Below are positions 13,984-20,955 of a stretch of DNA of 32,365 nucleotides, piece after piece. A program made the position numbers and the translations under genes. The notes beneath the pieces were generated by a model. It was not told where the DNA came from. It ran no database searches and worked only from the letters and a program-made list of their open reading frames with translations. The stretch covers positions 1 through 32,365 of the forward strand of contig JAURVW010001349.1 of the NCBI GenBank assembly GCA_030655275.1. The letters are read 5' to 3'. Source of the stretch: Solirubrobacteraceae bacterium. Lineage in GTDB: Bacteria; Actinomycetota; Thermoleophilia; Solirubrobacterales; Solirubrobacteraceae. The stretch's first letter is position 1; every line of letters starts with the position of its first letter.

Positions 13984-14421
13984 CTATGACGCGATGAAGC
14001 TGATCGTGCCGTTGGTCTCCAGCACGGCGTACCGCAGGGAGGTGAGGTCGTCGATCTGGTTGATGCGGGCCTCGGCAGCGAGATCGTCGACGGTGAGCCG
14101 CTCGCGGCGCATGTTGCGGTGGATGATCTTGCCGTCGTGGACGAGCAGCAGCGGCTCGCCCTGCATCTTGGGGCGCAGCGCGGAGAACCGGAAGGACACG
14201 TAGCTCATGAACACGGTGAGCAGCGTGAAGGTGAACATCACGATCACCGCCCCCGTGAGGGAGAAGTCGCTCTGGGTGACGCTCTGCTGGACCATGTCGC
14301 CGATCACCACGAGCAGGATGAGGTCGAAGGGCTGCATCGTCGACAGCTCACGCCGGCCGACGACGCGGGTGATCCCCCAGATGACGAAAAAGATGAAGGT
14401 GGCGCGGAGGACGAGATCCAT
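13984..14421 (-). CDS. DUF421 (YetF-like) membrane protein
   Basis: A 145-residue protein. Three hydrophobic segments (LRATFIFFVIWGITRVVG, FDLILLVVIGDMVQQSV, AVIVMFTFTLLTVFMSYVSF) precede a soluble C-terminal domain. RVVGRRELSTMQPFDLILLVVIGDMVQ and the cytosolic GEPLLLVHDGKIIHRNMRRERLTVDDLAAEAR match DUF421 proteins such as B. subtilis YetF, whose role is not settled (some are linked to spores and membranes). It starts 21 bases after the preceding gene, so the two probably form an operon. A purine-rich GAGAGG about 10 bases before the ATG could be a weak ribosome binding site. Confidence 0.87.
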   Translation of the reverse strand: MDLVLRATFIFFVIWGITRVVGRRELSTMQPFDLILLVVIGDMVQQSVTQSDFSLTGAVIVMFTFTLLTVFMSYVSFRFSALRPKMQGEPLLLVHDGKIIHRNMRRERLTVDDLAAEARINQIDDLTSLRYAVLETNGTISFIAS

Positions 14422-14442
14422 GGTGCGGGAGCCTCTCGGCGG

Positions 14443-14988
14443 TCAGGGCAGCACGTTCAGGTGCGCCGGGGAGCGGACCGGGCGGATGTTTGCGCCTTCG
14501 AGGCTGACCGAGGCGTCGTGGCGGCCCATGGTGGTCGGATCGACCTGCAGCTGGGCGTAGACGGTGAGCGTGTCGCCCGGCTGCAGGGTGCCGTAGGTGA
14601 GCGCGAAGGGCGCGTGCCCGTTCGCGTTCGCCGGCCGGCTGGCCTCGCTCACGGGGGCTGGCTCGAGTGAGTTGAGCTGCATGCCGCGGATGAAGCCCGA
14701 GCCGAGCACGAGGGTCGGCGACACGATCTTCGTCTTCGCGCGCACGTTGATCCGCATCGGCCACAGCAGGCCACCGCGAACGGTCTTCGGCATCTGGATC
14801 TCGAGCTCCGCGGCGTCGCTCGTGGCCGCGCGGGTCGACTGCATCTGCCCGAAGGCGCCGGCGAGCGCCGCGACGATCACCGCCAGCATCACGCCGAGCG
14901 CGGCTCGCCGATACCAGGTGTGGCGTTCCCGGCCCCGGAGGTCGCGATGGCGACCGAGGTCGAAGTCGGTGGTGGACGTGGCGGTCAC
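14443..14988 (-). CDS. Membrane-anchored protein of unknown function
   Basis: A 181-residue protein from GTG 14988. Residues 1-30 are polar and basic (DLGRHRDLRGRERHTWYRR). One transmembrane segment follows (AALGVMLAVIVAALAGAFGQ), then an exported beta-rich domain (ELEIQMPKTVRGGLLWPMRINVRAKTKI, LQPGDTLTVYAQLQVDPTTMGRHDASVSLEG) that reads like an immunoglobulin-type or carboxypeptidase-regulatory-like beta sandwich. The topology is N-in, C-out. No family is recognised with confidence. It sits directly upstream of the DUF421 gene (20-base gap), which suggests a shared membrane function. No -10 element lies near the GTG. Confidence 0.7.
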   Translation of the reverse strand: MTATSTTDFDLGRHRDLRGRERHTWYRRAALGVMLAVIVAALAGAFGQMQSTRAATSDAAELEIQMPKTVRGGLLWPMRINVRAKTKIVSPTLVLGSGFIRGMQLNSLEPAPVSEASRPANANGHAPFALTYGTLQPGDTLTVYAQLQVDPTTMGRHDASVSLEGANIRPVRSPAHLNVLP

Positions 14989-15041
14989 GGCCGCGTCACT
15001 CTGTCAGCCGGATCGGTCGGGATCGCCGCGCCCGGAACGAC

Positions 15042-15082
15042 TGCGGCCCTGCCTCGCGCGCTGGGCGCGAGGCAGGGCCGCA
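15042..15082. terminator. Strong 18-bp hairpin downstream of the lipase gene
   Basis: TGCGGCCCTGCCTCGCGC and its exact complement are separated by a 5-base loop: a perfect 18-bp stem about 70 bases past the lipase stop codon (minus strand), before the membrane-anchored protein gene. No T tract follows. It is the strongest simple hairpin in the window. Confidence 0.7.
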
Positions 15083-15117
15083 TGACCGGGGGCCGGCAGG
15101 CCCCGGGCGATCCCAGT

Positions 15118-15144
15118 GCAGGGCCGAACGCGTCGCCCGGCCCT
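15118..15144 (-). terminator. Second hairpin right after the lipase stop
   Basis: CAGGGCCG and CGGCCCTG form a perfect 8-bp stem with an 11-base loop, 10 bases past the lipase stop. Together with 15042-15082 it makes a double terminator. The CAGGGCC sequence is shared by both hairpins, so alternative pairing between them is possible. Confidence 0.5.
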
Positions 15145-15154
15145 GCCGCTCGGA

Positions 15155-16246
15155 TCAGTTGATCGGCTGCGCCGGCACCGGCTGAGCCAGCTCGGGCGGA
15201 GCGGACTTGCAGTTGAGGGTCGACGTCGGGGCGATCGCCGTCGGGTAGGCGCGCGGCGACTCCTCCGGGTAGCTCCAGTGGTTGCCGACGTCCATCAGGG
15301 CGCGGGCGAGCCACTCCCAGGTGCCGGGCGTGGTGTACGCCGGGGAGCCGGGGCAGAGCGTCGGGTTCGTGATCGTGTTGTGCTGCAGTTGCGTGATCGC
15401 GGAGCCCGCGGCCCCGGACTGGACGCGCACGTTGTCGGCACCCCAGAGGGCCTCGGAGCCGGACGGGGTGATGAGGCCGTCATTGCCGGCCCAGTACGTC
15501 GTGTACTCGATCGCGCTGCCGCCAGTGTTGACCGCCGGGGCCTGCGGGGTCTCGTCGCCGGCCCCGAGCGTGTTGACGATGAAGCCGTTGTACTTCTCGT
15601 TGACCTTCATCTGGAAATCGGAGATCGGGTTGACTGCCGCGCAGGTGCTGGTGTTGCTCCACGGGCAAGCGATCGTCTCGGGGCTCGTGCTGCCGTGGCT
15701 GGGCGGCACGATGCCGACCCAGTCGTCGATGAGCGCGGCGCAGCCGGGCGTCTCGTTGCTGGGGTTGCCGCGGCCGGTGTTCGCAATGCAGGAACGGGTC
15801 ACGAGCGAGCCGAGGGAGATGCCGACGAGATCGACCTTGTCGATCTTCTGCGGCTGGGGCGTGCCGGCCGGGAGGGCCGCATTCCACTGCGCGATCTTCT
15901 GGACGATCTTGTTGTAGAGGGCGCGACCCTGGTTCACGACCGGCTGGCACTGGTTGTAGCCGTCGGCGTAGAGCCAGGTGTAGAGCCAGTCGCTCTGGAG
16001 CGGGTCCTTGCCCCACTTGGCGGCCGCATCGGTGCGGGCGTTGGTGACGGGGTCGATCTTCGCCGTGAACAGCTGGTGCAGGTTCGCGGTGGCGGACGTG
16101 TTCTGCAGCCCGCAGAACGGGTCGGCGCCGGGGACGACGATGAGCGGCTCGGCCTTGGTTCCGGGACGGGCCTCGGCGACGGCGGGTACCAGGGCGGTCG
16201 AGGCGAGCGTCGCGAGGGCGAGGGCGCGGAGGGTCTTGAACTTCAC
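15155..16246 (-). CDS. Secreted alpha/beta-hydrolase, lipase-like
   Basis: A 363-residue protein from GTG 16246; the ORF track starts at 16282 but the signal peptide fits the later start. KFKTLRALALATLASTALVPAVAEA is a clear Sec signal peptide. The mature part has the alpha/beta-hydrolase nucleophile elbow as VGISLGSLVTR (GxSxG with Ile instead of the usual His), a likely catalytic Asp in YWAGNDGLITP and a likely His in LQHNTI. The order matches secreted class-2 lipases/esterases. Eight cysteines in the mature chain suggest up to four disulfides, in line with export. A long structured upstream region (16247-16713) may regulate it. The substrate is not known. Confidence 0.8.
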   Translation of the reverse strand: MKFKTLRALALATLASTALVPAVAEARPGTKAEPLIVVPGADPFCGLQNTSATANLHQLFTAKIDPVTNARTDAAAKWGKDPLQSDWLYTWLYADGYNQCQPVVNQGRALYNKIVQKIAQWNAALPAGTPQPQKIDKVDLVGISLGSLVTRSCIANTGRGNPSNETPGCAALIDDWVGIVPPSHGSTSPETIACPWSNTSTCAAVNPISDFQMKVNEKYNGFIVNTLGAGDETPQAPAVNTGGSAIEYTTYWAGNDGLITPSGSEALWGADNVRVQSGAAGSAITQLQHNTITNPTLCPGSPAYTTPGTWEWLARALMDVGNHWSYPEESPRAYPTAIAPTSTLNCKSAPPELAQPVPAQPIN

Positions 16247-16713
16247 AGGATCATTTCGGACAGGGTGGGTGGGTGGCAGCACACGGACGACGCATGGTGG
16301 CCACCCACCGCAGGGTCACCCGTGCTGCCGATGGCAGCGGTCATCGACCCGCGTTTCCGAGAGTTTCCGAGGCGGGGACATGCGCTGGGGGCCGGGATCC
16401 TGGCCGGCCCGAGGCTGCCCTGCGGTTATAGACGAGCTATCACCAATGTGCCAGGAAAGGTGAGTGAACTACCGCAATATAACAGCGCCATTCAGTGATG
16501 GAACTGAAAGTGGGTGATAGAGCGGGTCACGCTTCGACAGCCTGTCGGACTCGATACCGCAGCGGCCTGCTGGCCCGGGATTCTGGGCATTCGTTCGGAG
16601 GTCGGGCGACGCCGAACGCACGGAGTGACGATCGACGGGCGGCGCCGTCCTCGAACTGGGACAGTGCGACGACGAATGGGTGGCACCACGATCCGTCGCG
16701 GCGCGCAAGGGGG
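16247..16713. other. Long intergenic region upstream of the lipase gene, with an AT-richer island
   Basis: Between the lipase start and the purF terminators I see no gene. Near the lipase, GGTGGGTGG (16268-16276) and CCACCCACC (16301-16309) can pair, and GCTGCC-GAT-GGCAGC (16324-16338) forms a hairpin, so the lipase 5' leader is probably structured. The stretch 16431-16520 is much richer in A/T than its surroundings. The rest shows weak frames without codon bias. Confidence 0.5.
16437..16520. promoter_or_regulatory. Nested inverted repeats in an AT-rich island
   Basis: CTATCACC (16437-16444) and GGTGATAG (16513-16520) are perfect 8-bp arms. Inside lie TTCAGT-GATGGA-ACTGAA (16491-16508) and a second partner GGTGA (16459-16463) that would compete for TCACC. 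Mutually exclusive pairing of this kind is seen in regulatory leaders. It lies 190-275 bases upstream of the lipase start. No known riboswitch core is recognised. Confidence 0.4.
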
Positions 16714-16759
16714 TCGACCACCTAGCGCGGTGGTCGATCGTCGCGGCCGGAGCCGCGAC
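16714..16759 (-). terminator. Tandem terminator hairpins of purF
   Basis: Two hairpins follow the purF stop on the minus strand. GTCGCGGC-CGGA-GCCGCGAC (16740-16759) is 8 bp with a tetraloop. TCGACCACC-TAGCGC-GGTGGTCGA (16714-16737) is 9 bp. Both are perfect. Confidence 0.6.
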
Positions 16760-16765
16760 CGGGTC

Positions 16766-18199
16766 CTACTGGACGACCGGCAGGGCCTTCTCGAAGGCGA
16801 ACTTGCCGTCGCCGATCTCACCGATCGGGTACTCGCCGGAGAAGCAGGCGTCGCAGTGGTCGCCACGATCGCCGCGGATCGCCTCGTACACGCCCTCGAG
16901 CGAGAGGTAGGCGAGGGAGTCGCAGTCGAGCTCCTCCGCGATCTCCTCGACCGTGCGGTTGTGCGCGATCATCTCGTCCCGGGTGGACATGTCGATGCCG
17001 TAGTGGCACGGGTTCTTGATCGGCGGAGCCGTCGAGCGCATGTGCACCTCGAGGGCGCCGGCGTCGCGGAGCATCTTCACGATCTGGCGGGTCGTGTTGC
17101 CGCGCACGATCGAGTCGTCGACGACCACGATGCGCCGGCCCTCGATGATCTCGGGCAGCGGGTTGAACTTGAGCCGCAGGCCCTGCTTGCGGAGCTCGTG
17201 GCTCGGCTGGATGAAGGTGCGGGCCACGTACCGGTTCTTCACGAGGCCATCGTCGGTGGGAAGGCCGGCCGCGCGCGCGTAGCCACGGGCCGCGGGGGCG
17301 CCAGAGTCGGGGACCGGGATCACGAGGTCGGCGCCGGGTGCCGGGCTCTCGCGGGCCAGCAGCTCACCCATCCGACCGCGCGCAGCCTGCACCGAGTGGC
17401 CGCCCATGATCGAGTCCGGGCGGGCGAAGTAGATGTGCTCGAACACGCAGAACGCCTTGCGCGGCGATTCGACCACCTGGCGGGCCTCCAGGCCGGCCGC
17501 GGTGATCGTGATCAGCTCACCGGGCTCGACCTCGCGGACGAACTCCGCGCCGATGATGTCGAGCGCGCAGGATTCGCTGGCGAGGGCGTAGCGGTTGCCG
17601 AGCTTGCCGATCACGAGCGGGCGCAGGCCGGCCGGATCGCGGAACCCGCAGACGCGGTCCTTGCTCATCACGACGGTCGCGAAGGCGCCCTCGAGCTCGG
17701 GCATGATGTCGGCGATCGCGTCCTCGAGGTTCGAGGCCGGATTGGTCGCGATCATCGCGGCGACGAGCTCGGAGTCGGAGGTCGACCGGAAGCGGACGCC
17801 GTCCTCGCTCATCTCGCGGTGGAGCTTCACCGCGTTGATGAGGTTGCCGTTGTGGGCGAGGGCGATCTCGCGGCGGTCGCTGCGGTAGATCGGCTGCGCG
17901 TTCTCCCAGGCGTTGGAGCCGGTGGTCGAGTAGCGCACGTGCCCGACGGCGAGGTCGCCGCTCAGGGCCTGGAGCTTCTCCTCGTTGAACACCTGGCTGA
18001 CGAGCCCGAGTTCGCGAAGGGTGAGGATGTGCCCTCCCAGATCGCACGTGGCGATTCCGGCTGACTCCTGCCCGCGGTGCTGGAGTGCGTAGAGCGCGAA
18101 ATACGACAGCTTGGCGACTTCGTGCTCGCGGTCCGGGGCAAAGATCCCGAAAACGCCGCACTCATCGCGGGGGCCGTCGCGGTCATCAGCGACGTTCAC
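16766..18199 (-). CDS. purF: Amidophosphoribosyltransferase
   Basis: A 477-residue enzyme for the first committed step of purine synthesis (PRPP plus glutamine to phosphoribosylamine). The ORF track runs to 19903, but GTG 18199, with TACTCT 6 nt upstream, gives the normal N-terminus: a 13-residue propeptide, then DEC|GVFGIF, where the Cys becomes the N-terminal glutaminase nucleophile after processing. HVRYSTTGSNAWENAQP and LAHNGNLIN follow in the glutaminase domain, then VVVDDSIVRGNTT (PRPP site). Four cysteines (AFCVFEH, KNPCHYG, HCDAC) match the 4Fe-4S ligands of the B. subtilis type. It stands alone with its own terminators; divergent from the VOC gene. Confidence 0.97.
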   Translation of the reverse strand: MNVADDRDGPRDECGVFGIFAPDREHEVAKLSYFALYALQHRGQESAGIATCDLGGHILTLRELGLVSQVFNEEKLQALSGDLAVGHVRYSTTGSNAWENAQPIYRSDRREIALAHNGNLINAVKLHREMSEDGVRFRSTSDSELVAAMIATNPASNLEDAIADIMPELEGAFATVVMSKDRVCGFRDPAGLRPLVIGKLGNRYALASESCALDIIGAEFVREVEPGELITITAAGLEARQVVESPRKAFCVFEHIYFARPDSIMGGHSVQAARGRMGELLARESPAPGADLVIPVPDSGAPAARGYARAAGLPTDDGLVKNRYVARTFIQPSHELRKQGLRLKFNPLPEIIEGRRIVVVDDSIVRGNTTRQIVKMLRDAGALEVHMRSTAPPIKNPCHYGIDMSTRDEMIAHNRTVEEIAEELDCDSLAYLSLEGVYEAIRGDRGDHCDACFSGEYPIGEIGDGKFAFEKALPVVQ

Positions 18200-18205
18200 A
18201 GGTTG

Positions 18206-18211
18206 AGAGTA
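18206..18211 (-). promoter_or_regulatory. -10 element (TACTCT) for purF
   Basis: TACTCT on the minus strand is 6 nt before the GTG start. It decides the start codon and implies a leaderless mRNA. The 12-bp palindrome CTCGCGCGCGAG at 18291-18302 lies in the same divergent intergenic region. Confidence 0.5.
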
Positions 18212-18339
18212 GCTGGGTCGGAGGGCAGGAGCGAGTATGCGAACCCTCCACATTCGGGGGTGAGTGGCTGCGCGACACGCCCCTGGCGTGCTCGCGCGCG
18301 AGAAGCCCTGCACGTCGACGGTTCTCGGCCGACGGGCGC

Positions 18340-18345
18340 TACGGT
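18340..18345 (+). promoter_or_regulatory. -10 element (TACGGT) for the VOC gene
   Basis: TACGGT is followed by 7 bases and GTG 18353, in frame with the VOC protein. It favours this start over an earlier in-frame GTG. Confidence 0.5.
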
Positions 18346-18352
18346 GGCGCTC

Positions 18353-19105
18353 GTGCCCGCCATCGCGTCGCTGATCCCGAGTCCGCCCCTCGTCTGGGCC
18401 GAACTCATCACCGACGACGTCGCCGGGGCCGTGTCGTTCTACGGCGCGGTGCTCGGCTGGCGAGGCTCCGCACTCCCCGGCACCACCGATCTTGTCGTCC
18501 ACCTCGACGTGGCGCGTACGGCGGGCCCGATCTGCGGGATCCGGCCACGCCTCCCGAGCGACGCACGCCCCGACGGTGGCGTGATCGACGTGAAGGCCGA
18601 CCGCTGGAACGTGCGCATCTCGCCGCCGCGGCCGCCGCGCGCTGCGGATCCCGCCGGCGACCAGCTCATGCGACCCCGCTCGCCCGGTCCGCGGCTGGGC
18701 CGCTGGGCGAGTCCGAGCTCCCTCTGCTTCGCCGAGCTCCGCACGCAGGACGTCGAAGGTGCACGCCTCTGGCTCGAACGGCGCCTCGACGCGATCCTGG
18801 ATCCGGTCCAGCCGCTCGCCGAACCCGGCCTGCGGACCCTCGTGATGCAGAGCTCCGTCGATCCGAGCCTCAACGTCGCCAGCATCGTCGACGAGCCGAA
18901 CCCCGCCGAGGTCGGGTGGTTCCCGTGCGTGCAGGTGGCGTCGCTCGAGAAGGCCCTTGGGGACGCCGAGCTCGCCGGAGTGGCCGAGGTGCGCGAGCGC
19001 CCGTTGCCGGCCGGTTGCCTCGGGACCGCTGCGGCCGAACTCACCGATCCCGGCGGCGCACGCTTCCTGCTGATCGAGCACGGCCCGACGTACGGCCGTC
19101 GGTAG
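18353..19105 (+). CDS. VOC-superfamily (glyoxalase/bleomycin-resistance-like) two-module protein
   Basis: A 250-residue protein with two beta-alpha-beta-beta-beta modules. The first begins PPLVWAELITDDVAGAVSFYGAVLGWRGS, a classic VOC opening. The second begins SSLCFAELRTQDVEGARLWLERRLDAI and ends GTAAAELTDPGGARFLLIEHGP, a typical VOC C-terminus. Related proteins bind metal and small ligands or act as antitoxins, dioxygenases or glyoxalases; the usual His/Glu metal residues are not all obvious, so catalysis is uncertain. The Arg/Pro-rich middle links the modules. The gene is monocistronic and divergent from purF. Confidence 0.78.
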   Translation: MPAIASLIPSPPLVWAELITDDVAGAVSFYGAVLGWRGSALPGTTDLVVHLDVARTAGPICGIRPRLPSDARPDGGVIDVKADRWNVRISPPRPPRAADPAGDQLMRPRSPGPRLGRWASPSSLCFAELRTQDVEGARLWLERRLDAILDPVQPLAEPGLRTLVMQSSVDPSLNVASIVDEPNPAEVGWFPCVQVASLEKALGDAELAGVAEVRERPLPAGCLGTAAAELTDPGGARFLLIEHGPTYGRR

Positions 19106-19118
19106 CGCGCGCCGGCGA

Positions 19119-19187
19119 GACACCCACCGCAGCGCCGTCGGCCCCACCGGGACCGGCCGGACCGGTCGCACCGCCGCGTGGGGTGTC
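19119..19187 (+). terminator. Possible long hairpin between the VOC and TerD genes
   Basis: GACACCC (19119-19125) pairs with GGGTGTC (19181-19187). The interior is rich in CCGG palindromes that can fold further. It could be the VOC terminator or part of the terD 5' region. Confidence 0.35.
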
Positions 19188-19255
19188 GTAGTGTCGGCGG
19201 TACGTTCTCGCGCGTCTCCGCGCCCCTCCCGACCTCTGGAGAGTTCGCCCGCACC

Positions 19256-19837
19256 ATGGCCGTTTTTCTGAACAAGGGCGGCAACGTGTCGCTCTCCAAG
19301 GAGGCTCCGGGCCTCACCGCGATCACGGTGGGACTCGGGTGGGACGTGCGCACCACCGCCGGCGTCGACTTCGACCTCGACGCCTCGGCGATCCTCGCGG
19401 GCGAGAACGGCAAGGTCCTGTCGGACAACCACTTCGTCTTCTACAACAACCTCACCTCGCCGGACGGCTCCGTGGAGCACACCGGCGACAACCGCACGGG
19501 TGAGGGCGACGGCGACGACGAGGCGATCAACGTCGAGCTGGCGACGGTCCCCGCCGAGGTGAAGTCGATCGTGATCCCGGTGTCGATCCACGACGCCGAC
19601 GCGCGCGGCCAGAACTTCGGGCAGGTGCGCAACGCGTTCATCCGCATCGTCAACCGCGCCGACGATCAGGAGATCGCCCGCTACGACCTCTCCGAGGACG
19701 CCTCGAGCGAGACGGCGATGGTGTTCGGCGAGGTCTATCGCCACAACGGCGAGTGGAAGTTCCGCGCCGTCGGCCAGGGCTGGACGAGTGGCCTGCGTGG
19801 CATCGCGGTCGACTACGGCGTCGGCGTCGCCGACTGA
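19256..19837 (+). CDS. TerD-family protein (tellurium-resistance/stress-type calcium-binding)
   Basis: A 193-residue cytosolic protein whose start [30 protein letters not shown] is canonical for TerD. Acidic calcium-binding motifs follow: [23 protein letters not shown], and the [18 protein letters not shown] segment, ending [24 protein letters not shown]. TerD-family proteins bind calcium and are tied to stress, phage and colicin resistance or secondary metabolism; tellurite resistance itself often needs other ter genes, none of which is here. GGAGAG lies 12 bases before the ATG, a weak and distant ribosome binding site. GGCGC-GATT-GCGCC at 19847-19860 may end its transcript. Confidence 0.93.
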   Translation: MAVFLNKGGNVSLSKEAPGLTAITVGLGWDVRTTAGVDFDLDASAILAGENGKVLSDNHFVFYNNLTSPDGSVEHTGDNRTGEGDGDDEAINVELATVPAEVKSIVIPVSIHDADARGQNFGQVRNAFIRIVNRADDQEIARYDLSEDASSETAMVFGEVYRHNGEWKFRAVGQGWTSGLRGIAVDYGVGVAD

Positions 19838-19968
19838 GTCGACCGCGGCGCGATTGCGCCCGAAAGTGGGGCCGTCGTCCGTTGGGGGGACCGCGGCTTC
19901 CACGGCCGTCGGCTCTCGACGGGTTTCGTTCGACGCCGCTCGAGTGCGGTGTTAATTTCTGGCGCAAG

Positions 19969-20877
19969 ATGACTCGTCGCGTGCCCGTTGCCCTCCTGCT
20001 GACCGCTTTGGCCGCAGGTGGTTGGGCGGCGCCGGCGAGCGCCGCGACCAGCACGAGCCTCGCGGCGGTGGCCCCGAAGGCCGGCACCAACACGCGCCTC
20101 AGTTTCAAGGCGAAGCTCGACGTCTCCATGGAGATCGAGGTCAAGGAGACGTACGAGTCGATCCAGACGTGCACGCCCGGCGAGAACGGCTCCGTCAGCT
20201 ACACGTTCGACTACGAGAGCGACGTCGCCGGCGGGGCCAAGGCGCCGTCGACCACGGAGATCAACCTCATCAACGGCGTGGGCGGCACCGCCAAGCCATC
20301 GCGCGGTCAGGCGGGCGGAGCGAAGGAGTCCGGCACGCCAGGCCAGTGGACCGTCAGCCTCGACGACTGCAACGACAGCACCGACGTGCAGCCCCCGGCC
20401 GGCGTGGGGTCTCCGCAGTGCACGCCGCTCGCGGGGCGCGTCGACACGTGGCTCAACACCGATGGGCCCAGCGAGGAGGAGCTGACCCCGCTCACGAGCG
20501 ACGGCACGCTGCTCGTCCAGCGCAACGGCGGCGGGGCGCAGAAGCCGGCTTGCCTGCGGCTGTTCCAGAAGCTCGCATCCTCCAACCAGATCGTCGACTG
20601 GGACCTCGGAGTCTCGGCGGCGACAGGCACGGGCGGCATCAACCAGGTGTTCGCGATCGATCTGCCGAAGCTGTCGCGGAACCTGCTCGAGGTCGTGGGC
20701 AAGAAGGCCCGCTCCGCCCGCCGTTTCTCGGTGACCGGCCCCTGCTACGCCACGGTCGGCAAGTCGTACAACGTCGGCCCGACCTTCGGATCACCCCGCT
20801 ACGAGACCTGCTCGGTAAGCGGCTCCGGGGTCCTGGTCATCACGCGCACCACGCCCGTCAAACGCCTGAAGTTCTAG
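19969..20877 (+). CDS. Secreted protein of unknown function
   Basis: A 302-residue exported protein from ATG 19969; the ORF track's 19753 start crosses the TerD stop in another frame. The signal peptide is clear (RRVPVALLLTALAAGGWAAPASA|AT). The mature part is beta-rich with six cysteines (IQTCTPGENG, LDDCND, SPQCTPL, KPACLRL, GPCYATV, YETCSV), which suggests disulfides. No family is recognised. A TAATTT sequence 10 nt before the ATG is a possible -10. Codon use matches neighbouring genes. The end faces purL across a GC-rich hairpin. Confidence 0.75.
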   Translation: MTRRVPVALLLTALAAGGWAAPASAATSTSLAAVAPKAGTNTRLSFKAKLDVSMEIEVKETYESIQTCTPGENGSVSYTFDYESDVAGGAKAPSTTEINLINGVGGTAKPSRGQAGGAKESGTPGQWTVSLDDCNDSTDVQPPAGVGSPQCTPLAGRVDTWLNTDGPSEEELTPLTSDGTLLVQRNGGGAQKPACLRLFQKLASSNQIVDWDLGVSAATGTGGINQVFAIDLPKLSRNLLEVVGKKARSARRFSVTGPCYATVGKSYNVGPTFGSPRYETCSVSGSGVLVITRTTPVKRLKF

Positions 20878-20902
20878 GTGCGCCGAGCCGTCAACGGGCG
20901 GC

Positions 20903-20923
20903 CCGGGCGAGGAGGGCGCCCGG
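20903..20923. terminator. Bidirectional hairpin between the secreted protein gene and purL
   Basis: CCGGGCG-N7-CGCCCGG forms a perfect 7-bp stem, followed by a further GCGGCGGCCGCCGC palindrome, between two convergent stop codons. Confidence 0.5.
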
Positions 20924-20955
20924 ACGATGAGGGCGGCGGCCGCCGCGGCCGCGCC

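Noticed and set aside
18200-19903. N-terminal extension of the purF ORF by 568 codons
   Set aside because: It is antisense to the VOC and TerD genes. The -10 and GTG at 18199 and the Cys after a short propeptide define purF.
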